A stretch of 6,094 nucleotides of DNA from Boseongicola sp. SB0675_bin_26 (GTDB lineage Bacteria > Pseudomonadota > Alphaproteobacteria > Rhodobacterales > Rhodobacteraceae), in NCBI GenBank assembly GCA_009843725.1, contig VYCX01000348.1, forward strand, positions 1 through 6,094. The letters run 5' to 3'. The translations under genes and the position numbers were made by a program. Shown here piece after piece: positions 1 to 5,451 of this stretch. The notes under the pieces were generated by a model. The model was not told the origin of the DNA and did not search any database. It was given only the letters and a program-made list of their open reading frames with translations. The stretch's first letter is position 1. Each line of letters opens with the position of its first letter.

Positions 1-440
1 AGGCAGCGGATTACCTGACAGGCCTGGGCGCGAGCAGGATCGTACCGCGAGAGGAACTGGCCGAGACAGTGAAGAAGCCGCTGGAAACCGAGACCTGGGC
101 TGGCTGCGTTGACGCCGTCGGCGGCGCGATGCTCGCCCGTATCCTTGGACAGATGAAATACGGTGCATCTGTCGCTGCTGTCGGACTGGCGGCCGGTGCG
201 GCCGTGCCCGCGACAATCATTCCATTTCTCCTGCGTGGGGTTAATCTTCTCGGCATCGAATCCGTGATGCAGCCCACCAGGAACAGGCTCCGCGCCTGGG
301 AACGGATAGAGCGCGACCTGCCGATGAGCAAGTTGGAAGCGATGGTTCAGGTGGCCAGTTTGGGAGACTTGCCGCAATTGGGTGCGGACATCCTGAAAGG
401 CAAGGTCAAGGGCCGGGTCGTGGTGGACATCGGTGCCTGA
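1..440 (+). CDS. acuI: AcuI/YhdH-type NADPH-dependent acrylyl-CoA reductase, C-terminal part
   Basis: Open from the left edge (first full codon at base 3) to TGA 438-440, giving the last 145 residues; the family is about 325-330 residues, so slightly more than half is missing upstream. It belongs to the zinc-free medium-chain dehydrogenase/reductase group that reduces acryloyl-CoA to propionyl-CoA in the cytoplasm, a step in assimilating DMSP-derived acrylate and 3-hydroxypropionate and in detoxifying acryloyl-CoA. The visible part lies in the second half of the Rossmann domain and the C-terminal return: AADYLTGLGAS at the start, then WAGCVDAVGG (fragment residues 32-41), a glycine-rich AVGLAAG segment, and IIPFLLRGVNLLGIESV. 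These follow E. coli YhdH closely in my memory of that sequence. No partner gene is visible, so the acuI/yhdH symbol rests on sequence alone. A GTG at 69 lies inside the gene and is not its start. Confidence 0.88.
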   Translation, partial: AADYLTGLGASRIVPREELAETVKKPLETETWAGCVDAVGGAMLARILGQMKYGASVAAVGLAAGAAVPATIIPFLLRGVNLLGIESVMQPTRNRLRAWERIERDLPMSKLEAMVQVASLGDLPQLGADILKGKVKGRVVVDIGA

Positions 441-696
441 GCATTGGTCACGGCCGTCATTACAGGTCGTGATGCAGTTGTCGCCCTCGCGGCGGAGCGC
501 CGCGTCCCAAGCCGGACGCAGTGACAAGGAAGAGCAAAGTCAGCGATCTCCTTTTGCAAGGGGGGAGCCAGCCCCGAAAGCCCTGACCGTCTGGCGGGGG
601 AATCTTGCGCCTTGTGCCGGGACATTCACACTTGCGGTGACAAGGCACCTTGATCCTGGCAGGGACAATGCATCGCTGCAGGACTGCAGGATCGTG
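441..696. other. Spacer after acuI with a GC-rich hairpin, no gene seen
   Basis: No open frame here has a ribosome binding site or recognisable protein. The one clear structure is a perfect 7-bp stem with a GAG loop at 488-504 (CGCGGCG / CGCCGCG), 47 nt after the acuI stop. It could mark the end of the acuI transcript, but no T-run follows, so it is not a standard intrinsic terminator. Confidence 0.45.
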
Positions 697-724
697 TTGC
701 CAAAATCACGAGCGCGTCTATTCT
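697..724 (+). promoter_or_regulatory. Possible sigma-70 promoter of the uma2 gene
   Basis: TTGCCA at 697-702 and TATTCT at 719-724 are separated by 16 bp, each close to the -35 and -10 consensus. A transcript would begin near 731, inside the first codons of the upstream ATG (729) and about 20 nt before the ATG at 750. This would explain why the ATG at 750 is the usable start. Short matches like this occur by chance, so support is modest. Confidence 0.3.
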
Positions 725-749
725 GCACATGGAATGGGAGGCGCGTGGC

Positions 750-1358
750 ATGAACGTCCAGCGGAGGCCGACGGACAGGTCGCATTGCAAGGCGACCTAT
801 CAGGATGTGCTGGACTCACCGCCCCACATGGTGGCCGAAGTGCTCGCGGGCACGCTCCACGCCCGGCCGAGACCGGCCATGCGCCATGTCTGGGCGAGTT
901 CACGTCTTGGCGGACGACTGGACGGGCCGTTCGGTCCCGATGGCAGCGGCCCTGGCGGTTGGTGGATTGTAGATGAACCGGAATTGCATCTGGGCGATGA
1001 CATAGTGGTGCCGGATCTCGCTGGATGGGGGCGCGAGACAATGCCTGAATACCCGGACGCGGCCTATTGCATGATCGCGCCTGACTGGGTCTGCGAGGTG
1101 CTCTCGCCCTCGACCCGCCGAATCGACCTGAACGAGAAACGGACGATCTACGCCCGCGAGCGCGTTTCGCATCTCTGGTTCGTGGATCCCGATGCGAGGA
1201 CGCTGGAGAGTTTCGCGCTTCGCGATGGCCAATGGGTGCTTCTGGCAACGCTGGCGGATGATGCGTCGGTAGCGTTGCCGCCCTTCGACTCCATCAGTTT
1301 CCCGCTGGACGCACTCTGGCCTGCAGGAGCAACCGCGGATGACGGCGCAGCGGGATAG
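750..1358 (+). CDS. Uma2 family (DUF820) endonuclease-fold protein
   Basis: 202 residues, normal for the family. Uma2 proteins have a PD-(D/E)XK restriction-endonuclease fold; their biological role is unsettled and nuclease activity is mostly predicted. Visible landmarks are ATYQDVLDSPPHMVAEVLAG near residues 15-34, RHVWASSRLGGRLDGPF (45-61), GGWWIVDEPELHLG (69-82), VPDLAGW with Asp89, PDWVCEVLSPST with Glu116 (111-122), Lys130, and SHLWFVDPDARTLE (140-153). Asp89, Glu116 and Lys130 are the likely metal and catalytic positions, so the site looks intact. The start at 750 is chosen over the ATG at 729 because GGGAGG (736-741) lies 8 nt upstream of it and no ribosome binding site precedes 729. 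The stop is TAG 1356-1358. It stands alone between acuI and fabD, with more than 240 bp on each side, and has no evident partner gene. Family assignment is firm; function is not. Confidence 0.85.
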   Translation: MNVQRRPTDRSHCKATYQDVLDSPPHMVAEVLAGTLHARPRPAMRHVWASSRLGGRLDGPFGPDGSGPGGWWIVDEPELHLGDDIVVPDLAGWGRETMPEYPDAAYCMIAPDWVCEVLSPSTRRIDLNEKRTIYARERVSHLWFVDPDARTLESFALRDGQWVLLATLADDASVALPPFDSISFPLDALWPAGATADDGAAG

Positions 1359-1456
1359 TGCGTCGGCCAAGGCGACGGGACACATCAGGATCGAAGTCGC
1401 AAAGGTCATTCCCACCGGCCGGCTCTGGAAGATCGGACAGCAGACAGAGCGAGTCA

Positions 1457-1483
1457 GGCATTGCCGTGCCGTCCAGCAATGCC
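1457..1483. repeat. 8-bp inverted repeat upstream of fabD
   Basis: GGCATTGC (1457-1464) and GCAATGCC (1476-1483) are perfect complements around an 11-nt loop. It lies about 100 nt after the uma2 stop and about 120 nt before fabD. No T-run follows. It could be an RNA hairpin ending uma2 transcription by another route, or a protein site controlling the fab genes; the sequence does not decide between these. Confidence 0.4.
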
Positions 1484-1516
1484 ACAGGTGCATTTGCAAC
1501 ACCGCATCATTCCAGC

Positions 1517-1523
1517 AAGGAGG
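1517..1523 (+). promoter_or_regulatory. Perfect Shine-Dalgarno upstream of the leader ORF
   Basis: AAGGAGG, an exact match to the anti-Shine-Dalgarno, sits 9 nt before the ATG at 1533. It is by far the strongest ribosome binding site near fabD, yet it is 77 nt from the fabD start, so it serves the short frame at 1533-1604 rather than fabD directly. Confidence 0.6.
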
Positions 1524-1532
1524 ACAACAACA

Positions 1533-1604
1533 ATGCACGCGACACAAAGCTTCGGACTCTTCCTCAACCTGAAGGAACGCGCGGCTTGCAGGGCGGCAAG
1601 ATGA
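1533..1604 (+). CDS. 23-codon leader ORF overlapping the fabD start
   Basis: ATG 1533 to TGA 1602-1604 encodes a 23-residue basic peptide beginning MHATQSFGLFLNLKE and ending in an Ala/Arg-rich tail. I do not recognise it. Three things support translation: the perfect AAGGAGG at 1517-1523 with 9-nt spacing, the ATG start, and the stop overlapping the fabD start as ATGA (1601-1604), the classic arrangement for translational coupling. The fabD start itself has only a weak purine stretch (GGGCGG, 1591-1596). The likely role is to deliver ribosomes to fabD rather than to make a functional peptide. The same frame is open back to the uma2 stop, so openness alone is weak evidence. Alternatively, the Shine-Dalgarno may once have sat directly before fabD and been separated from it by a later insertion. 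Confidence 0.45.
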   Translation: MHATQSFGLFLNLKERAACRAAR

Positions 1605-2563
1605 GCCTTGCATTCGTATTTCCCGGCCAAGGTGCCCAGACCGTCGGCATGGGTCGCGAACTGGCCGAGACGTGCCCGGCGGCGAGGACAGTGTTCGAAG
1701 AAGTCGACGAGGCGCTTGGCGAGAAACTCTCGGCGCTCGTCTGGGAAGGTGACGCTGAAATGCTGACACTGACCGAAAATGCGCAGCCTGCCTTGATGGC
1801 GACTTCCATGGCGGCCGTCCGGGCCCTGGAGGCGGAGGGCATCGACGTCACCGTCGCGGACTACGTGGCCGGACATTCGCTCGGCGAATACTCGGCGCTC
1901 TGCGCGGCAGGGGCGATCAAGCTGGCAGATGCGGCCCGGCTCCTCAGGCTGCGAGGCAAGGCAATGCAGGCGGCCGTTCCCGTTGGCGAAGGCGCCATGG
2001 CGGCGGTTCTTGGTCTTGATTGCGACACGGTGGCGGAGGTCGCGGAACGGGCGGCGCAAGGTGGCGTTTGCCAGGTCGCCAACGAAAACGACCCGGCGCA
2101 GAACGTGATTTCGGGTAGCAAGGAGGCCGTGGAGCGCGCCGTCGAGCTTGCCAAGGAGGCGGGCGCCAAGCGTGCAGTGATGCTGCCCGTGTCGGCGCCA
2201 TTCCATTGCTCGCTCATGACTCCGGCTGCTGCCACGATGGCGCGAGCCCTTGGCGATATTGAGATTGCCCAACCGAAGGTTCCGATCGTTGCAAATGTGC
2301 TCGCGGCCGCAGCGACGGACCCCTCTGTCATTCGTTCGCTGCTGGTCGACCAGATGGCTGGCCGGGTCAGGTGGCGAGCGAGCGTCGATTGGATGGCCGG
2401 GCACGGAGTGACGGAGTTCTGGGAGCTTGGCGCGGGCAAGGCCCTCTCCGGAATGATCCGCCGGACCACCAGGGACGCAAGCACTCTTGCCGTAGGGACG
2501 GCCAGAGAAGTGGCCGAGGCGGCGGCTTCGCGGCGGGATGCCTGCAAGACAGGTAACAACTGA
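1601..2563 (+). CDS. fabD: Malonyl-CoA:ACP transacylase FabD
   Basis: 320 residues, slightly longer than the usual ~310. It moves the malonyl group from CoA to the phosphopantetheine arm of acyl carrier protein, supplying the two-carbon unit for type II fatty acid synthesis in the cytoplasm. The start MSLAFVFPGQGAQTVGMG carries the GQGAQ oxyanion-side motif (residues 9-13). The nucleophile Ser93 lies in GHSLGE (91-96), the malonyl-binding Arg is Arg118 in LRLRGKAMQ, the catalytic His is His202 in SAPFHCSLM, and Gln251 in DQMAGRVRW completes the site. All match the E. coli S92/R117/H201/Q250 set shifted by one. The frame is open 243 nt further upstream, but that stretch resembles no FabD and is left out. 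The start overlaps the leader ORF stop (ATGA). The last ~15 residues (after VGTAREVAEAA) form an unusual polar tail. fabG follows after 10 nt. Confidence 0.96.
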   Translation: MSLAFVFPGQGAQTVGMGRELAETCPAARTVFEEVDEALGEKLSALVWEGDAEMLTLTENAQPALMATSMAAVRALEAEGIDVTVADYVAGHSLGEYSALCAAGAIKLADAARLLRLRGKAMQAAVPVGEGAMAAVLGLDCDTVAEVAERAAQGGVCQVANENDPAQNVISGSKEAVERAVELAKEAGAKRAVMLPVSAPFHCSLMTPAAATMARALGDIEIAQPKVPIVANVLAAAATDPSVIRSLLVDQMAGRVRWRASVDWMAGHGVTEFWELGAGKALSGMIRRTTRDASTLAVGTAREVAEAAASRRDACKTGNN

Positions 2564-2573
2564 GGAAGACGAC

Positions 2574-3311
2574 ATGTTTGATTTGAGCGGACGCACGGCG
2601 CTTGTCACCGGAGCTTCAGGCGGAATCGGGAACGCTATTGCGCGTGCGCTTCATTCAGCAGGTGCCGCCGTGGCGCTTTCCGGCACCCGTGTCGAGCCCC
2701 TTGAGGGCCTGGGGGAGGAACTGGGCGACCGGGCCCACGTGCTGACATGCGATCTTTCTGATGCCGATGCGGTGGCAGAGCTTCCGAAACAGGCGGCAGA
2801 AGCCATGGGAACAGTCGACATTCTCGTCAACAATGCGGGAATCACGCGCGACAACCTGTTCGTGCGCATGTCCGAGGAGGACTGGGACGTCGTGCTGCGG
2901 ATCAACTTGAAGAGCGCGATGGCGCTGTCCAAGTCGGTCCTGCGCGGGATGATGAAGGCACGCTGGGGTCGGATCGTGAACGTCACTTCGGTGGTCGGCG
3001 CGACAGGCAATCCCGGTCAGGCGAACTATGCGGCTTCGAAGGCCGGGCTCGTCGGCATGTCCAAGAGCCTCGCCTACGAAATCGCGGGCCGCGGAGTCAC
3101 GGTCAATTGCGTGGCTCCCGGTTTCATTTCCACCGCAATGACCGACAAGCTCACCGAAGACCAGAAGTCCGCGATTCTGGCTCAGGTTCCGGCCGGCCGG
3201 ATGGGAGAAGCGGACGAAGTGGCGGCCGCGGTTCTTTACTTGGCAAGCCCGGAAGCAAGCTACGTGACGGGAGCCACACTGCACATCAACGGCGGAATGG
3301 CCATGTTGTGA
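2574..3311 (+). CDS. fabG: 3-oxoacyl-ACP reductase FabG
   Basis: 245 residues, the standard length. It is a short-chain dehydrogenase/reductase that uses NADPH to reduce 3-ketoacyl-ACP to (R)-3-hydroxyacyl-ACP, the first reduction of each elongation cycle. The cofactor loop TGASGGIG is at residues 12-19, NNAG at 86-89, and the catalytic tetrad is Asn111, Ser139, Tyr152 and Lys156 (NYAASK, 151-156). PGFISTAMT (182-190) follows, and the C-terminus HINGGMAML is typical of FabG. The start at 2574 is preferred over an in-frame ATG at 2538 because AGGAAG (2563-2568) sits 5 nt upstream and MFDLSGRTALVTG is a normal FabG beginning. The 10-nt gap after fabD, with the ribosome binding site touching the fabD stop, indicates one transcript. 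A PhaB-type acetoacetyl-CoA reductase is possible by fold, but the fabD neighbour argues for FabG. The expected next gene, acpP, is not present. Confidence 0.95.
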   Translation: MFDLSGRTALVTGASGGIGNAIARALHSAGAAVALSGTRVEPLEGLGEELGDRAHVLTCDLSDADAVAELPKQAAEAMGTVDILVNNAGITRDNLFVRMSEEDWDVVLRINLKSAMALSKSVLRGMMKARWGRIVNVTSVVGATGNPGQANYAASKAGLVGMSKSLAYEIAGRGVTVNCVAPGFISTAMTDKLTEDQKSAILAQVPAGRMGEADEVAAAVLYLASPEASYVTGATLHINGGMAML

Positions 3312-3312
3312 G

Positions 3313-3332
3313 CCGGGCACGATGCGTGCCGG
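3313..3332 (+). terminator. Hairpin right after fabG, possible transcript end
   Basis: An 8-bp GC-rich stem (CCGG plus CACG pairing with CGTG plus CCGG, one bulged G, loop ATG) begins 2 nt after the fabG stop. A second, weaker hairpin, CCTCTT/AAGAGG, follows at 3355-3378. Neither has a T-run, so this is not a canonical intrinsic terminator. It may stabilise the 3' end or assist Rho-dependent termination. Confidence 0.35.
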
Positions 3333-3423
3333 TGGCATCCTGGTTCATGAGCTCCCTCTTGTGCTTCCTGCGAAGAGGCGGCGCTTCCATTCAGGCGTCA
3401 GCCCTGATCGACAGGCAGGGAAG

Positions 3424-3437
3424 GAATGCAGGCATTC
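3424..3437. repeat. Perfect palindrome in the post-fabG spacer
   Basis: GAATGC-AG-GCATTC is a perfect inverted repeat with a 2-bp centre, of the size of a dimeric regulator site. No gene start lies nearby downstream, so its role is unclear and chance is possible. Confidence 0.25.
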
Positions 3438-3528
3438 TGGGTTTGCGATTCCAAGCGGGGCAGAAGAAGCAGTCCCGCATGTGCTGGCAAGGACGCCAGG
3501 CACCGGCACCATCTGAAGGAACGGACGC

Positions 3529-3729
3529 ATTTTCGCGGGAACCCTGACCGAGAATGCCGAGACCGCCACTGCCGAATGTTCCGGCATGACCCACCGCACC
3601 AAGTGCGAGTTCGCCATCCAGCTTGAGACCCGTCCGAAGATGTCCGGGCGCAGTCCGGACTTCGACGCAATCACGGTGAACAAGTCCGGCCGCGCGGTGC
3701 GTTTCGGAACGGCTTGGCGCGAGACCGGA
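3529..3729 (+). pseudogene. Decayed fragment resembling DUF736
   Basis: Frame +1 here reads IFAGTLTENAE, then about 20 residues later EFAIQLETRP, then SPDFDAITVNKSGRAVRFG followed by TAWRETG. The order of a GTLT-type opening, a beta-strand with L.P, a (S/A)PDF/Y element and a closing G.AW segment is how I remember DUF736 proteins, small proteins of unknown function common on alphaproteobacterial plasmids and in accessory regions. The fragment looks broken: an in-frame TGA at 3514-3516 lies just upstream, no ATG/GTG/TTG precedes IFAG (the codon there is ATT, 8 nt after AAGGA at 3516-3520), and after TAWRETG the frame stays open to 4011 without the expected continuation. The match is by eye and distant. 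An alternative is an unrecognised real small gene starting at ATT 3529 or ATG 3586. Confidence 0.35.
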
Positions 3730-4125
3730 CTGCGGCAGCCAATGCGCTGGAACTTGCCGGCCTTGGTGCACAGGCTTTCCATGGAGGTCAGCCGGGCGAA
3801 TGCCATGCTGCGGAACCGGTCGAGACCACTGGAGCGCCAGACGCGTCGGTTCCCGTCGTGGCGCCCGCTGCAGCACCGAGGTGCATGCATCGGCAGGAAA
3901 CCGATCATCTGCGCGAAGACCGGCTTGCCGGTGCGCATGGTTGTAGCTCGCCAAACCGGGGAATCGGCCGGAAAGCATGAATTTCGCGCCCGGGGCGGTT
4001 CAAGTCGATGACCTCTCGGAAAGTCGCTCTTCCTTTGAGACTTTGCATGGTTTTCGGACCTTTCCGTCCGCTAGACAGGACAATGGTGAAACCAGGGTGC
4101 AATCAGTCTGTTTCGGCCAAAATCC
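3730..4125. other. Gene-poor stretch with small hairpins
   Basis: Open frames exist on both strands, as expected for GC-rich DNA, but none has a good ribosome binding site or resembles a known family. Visible structures are a hairpin at 3910-3937 (TGCGC, then ACCGG-CTTG-CCGGT, then GCGCA, with a 4-nt bulge on the left arm), AAAGTC/GACTTT at 4020-4044, and CGGAC/GTCCG at 4055-4070. No promoter was found for a small RNA. The stretch looks like decayed sequence between two gene clusters. Confidence 0.45.
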
Positions 4126-4153
4126 TTGACTTTGGGATCCTAAGAAGTAAGTT
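4126..4153 (+). promoter_or_regulatory. Likely promoter of the TRAP transporter operon
   Basis: TTGACT (4126-4131) is one base off the -35 consensus. TAAGTT (4148-4153), 16 bp downstream, keeps the key T1, A2 and T6 of a -10. The surrounding bases are clearly richer in A+T than the rest of the window. Transcription would start near 4160, giving a leader of about 200 nt before the solute-binding protein gene. The twin repeats fill the spacer and the start region, which fits a repressed promoter. Confidence 0.45.
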
Positions 4154-4166
4154 TGGGATCCTAAGA
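4131..4166. promoter_or_regulatory. Twin operator: two identical 15-bp sites 21 bp apart
   Basis: TTTGGGATCCTAAGA occurs identically at 4131-4145 and 4152-4166. The period is 21 bp, two DNA turns, so both copies face the same side of the helix. Each copy holds a near-palindrome, TTGGGATCCTAA, centred on GGATCC, as expected for a dimeric regulator. The first copy fills the spacer between the proposed -35 and -10 and the second spans the start region, positions typical of repression. The GGATCC core flanked by TT/AA resembles the Caulobacter VanR operator ATTGGATCCAAT, recognised by a GntR/FadR-type protein, and such regulators often control TRAP transporters. The family assignment is inference, and no regulator gene lies in the window. 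Confidence 0.6.
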
Positions 4167-4174
4167 TGTGATAG

Positions 4175-4301
4175 TGTAGTGAAATCTACAAAGGCGGCTG
4201 TACGATAGTGGTATCGACCGCCGAAGAGCTTGCGGAGCATCCACTGGCGAGCGCCGGGGACGAGGAACGACGCGTCAAGTCTTGACCCGAAAGGGTCACG
4301 C
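4175..4301 (+). promoter_or_regulatory. Structured 5' leader of the TRAP operon
   Basis: Several stems are visible between the proposed transcript start and the first gene. The first is TGTAG/CTACA (4175-4179 with 4186-4190). The second is a two-part hairpin at 4193-4222: GGCGG/CCGCC outside, CGATA/TATCG inside, loop GTGG. The third is TGACCC-GAAA-GGGTCA at 4283-4298, a perfect 6-bp stem closed by a GNRA tetraloop, with possible outer pairing GCG/CGC (4272-4274 with 4299-4301). None is followed by a T-run, so no attenuator is evident. It matches no riboswitch class that I recognise. Part could be DNA-level sites rather than RNA structure. Confidence 0.35.
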
Positions 4302-4358
4302 ACTGTTCCCGGAAACTCACGATCCGGCCGCAAGGAACTGGAGCAACGGGAGGACAAA

Positions 4359-5414
4359 ATGCTCAGGAATTTCACGGCGGCTACAATCGCTGCAACGTTC
4401 ACGTTCGCCGCTTCAACGTTGAGCGCACAGGTCAATCTCACCTCAAACGCGGCCGGGGCCGGCACCGCAGGCGCCCTGTCCGCGACATCACTGGTCGAAA
4501 ACGCTGCCGAACGCGGCATTGCAAACATACAGCTAAAGGACGGGCAAACAGGAACCAAGTACACATTGGCTTTGGCGGAAGGCAAAATCGATCTGGCAAG
4601 CGCGCCGTTCGTTTTGCCATTTCTGATGTCTCGGGCTGCTGGCCCGTTCTCAAACCTTGACAAGGAAGCGGCCAAGGAACTGGGGCACAGCATCCAGATG
4701 CTATATCCCTATACATTCTCGATCTTCACTCTCTATGCCTATGATGCGAAAGGCATTGGTGGCTGGGAGGACCTGAGGGGCCTCAAGGTCCTGAATGGTC
4801 CCCCTCGCGGCACGGCCGCGTTGAACTCGCGAAGTCTGATTCAGCTCTTTACCGGCATGAAGTCGGAAGAGGACTATGAAACGGTAACCGTCAGTTGGGG
4901 TCAGATGGCGGCGGCAATTGTCGACGGAACGGTTGATGCGGCAGTCATTCCGGTCATGTTCCCGGGTCCCAGGGTAACGCAGGCGTCGGCGGCTGGCGAC
5001 ATGACGATGTATTCGATGCCGAAAGAGGCATTTGAAGCTGAAGCGACCCAGAAATTCCTTAACAAGCCTGGTTCCACTCCGTTCATCGCGTCGCTGGCGG
5101 ACATCCAGGCGGCAATGGGTGACGGATGGACCATCGTTTCCGATGACGACATGTTCCGGGGCAAGGCCGTGCCTGGTGGCGATCTTGTCCACAAGAGCAT
5201 GGACGAGGAACTTGCCTATCAGCTGACCAAGTCGCACATCGAGAACCTTGACGAGATCAGGGCATTGGCGCCGTTCATGGCAACGCTCAACTTCGGTGAC
5301 GTGTCGGAGGAGGCAAATGGCCTTTGCGGGGCGAACATAGTCAAGTTCCATCCGGGCGCTGTCCGTGCTTGGGAAGAGGCGGGCCATACGCTTCCAGACT
5401 GCGCAAAGCCGTAA
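4359..5414 (+). CDS. TAXI family TRAP transporter solute-binding protein
   Basis: 351 residues. It is the periplasmic receptor of a tripartite ATP-independent transporter: it captures a small organic anion, often a carboxylate, and hands it to the membrane part, which is driven by the sodium gradient. The substrate cannot be told from sequence. An N-terminal signal peptide is clear: MLRN, a hydrophobic Ala/Thr/Phe stretch, and TLSA with cleavage likely after Ala23. The mature protein shows TAXI (NMT1-like) features: a Gly-rich start NAAGAGTAGALSATSLVENAA (split at residues 30-50), the GKIDLASAPFVLPFLM hinge region (75-90), GGWEDLRGLKVLNGPPRGTA (134-153), SWGQMAAAIVDGTVDAAVIP (179-198), and the signature HPGAVRAWEEAG (331-342). 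Cys323 and Cys348 could form a disulfide. The start at 4359 has GGGAGG (4348-4353) 5 nt upstream and gives the signal peptide; the longer frame from 4230 would bury it. A four-helix membrane protein follows 37 nt downstream. Confidence 0.9.
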   Translation: MLRNFTAATIAATFTFAASTLSAQVNLTSNAAGAGTAGALSATSLVENAAERGIANIQLKDGQTGTKYTLALAEGKIDLASAPFVLPFLMSRAAGPFSNLDKEAAKELGHSIQMLYPYTFSIFTLYAYDAKGIGGWEDLRGLKVLNGPPRGTAALNSRSLIQLFTGMKSEEDYETVTVSWGQMAAAIVDGTVDAAVIPVMFPGPRVTQASAAGDMTMYSMPKEAFEAEATQKFLNKPGSTPFIASLADIQAAMGDGWTIVSDDDMFRGKAVPGGDLVHKSMDEELAYQLTKSHIENLDEIRALAPFMATLNFGDVSEEANGLCGANIVKFHPGAVRAWEEAGHTLPDCAKP

Positions 5415-5451
5415 GCCGACGACCCAAGCCCGCTTAGGTCGGTAGATCCGA

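Noticed and set aside
676..690. Tandem CTGCAGGA-like repeat
   Set aside because: Two copies of about 8 bp are too short to separate from chance in this composition, and no function is suggested by the position.
1359..1532. Read-through continuation of the Uma2 frame past its TAG into the leader ORF
   Set aside because: There is no stop between 1359 and 1601 in this frame, but the translation is Arg/His/Gln-rich with no family resemblance, and Uma2 already ends at the normal family length.
1358..1600. In-frame upstream extension of fabD by 81 codons
   Set aside because: The frame is open, but the residues are a Ser/Arg-rich stretch with no FabD similarity, and MSLAFVFPGQGAQ at 1601 is the canonical FabD N-terminus.
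1454..2608. Long minus-strand open frames opposite fabD
   Set aside because: They are shadows of fabD codon bias; the Arg/His/Gly-rich translations lack any motif.
3345..3978. Long minus-strand open frames of about 195 residues across the post-fabG spacer
   Set aside because: Two overlapping frames are open on the same strand, as expected for GC-rich DNA. Neither has a recognisable family, and the compositions are rich in Arg, Ser and Pro.
4230..4358. 43-codon N-terminal extension of the TAXI protein
   Set aside because: It has no ribosome binding site and would place polar residues ahead of a clean signal peptide; GGGAGG at 4348-4353 points to the ATG at 4359.
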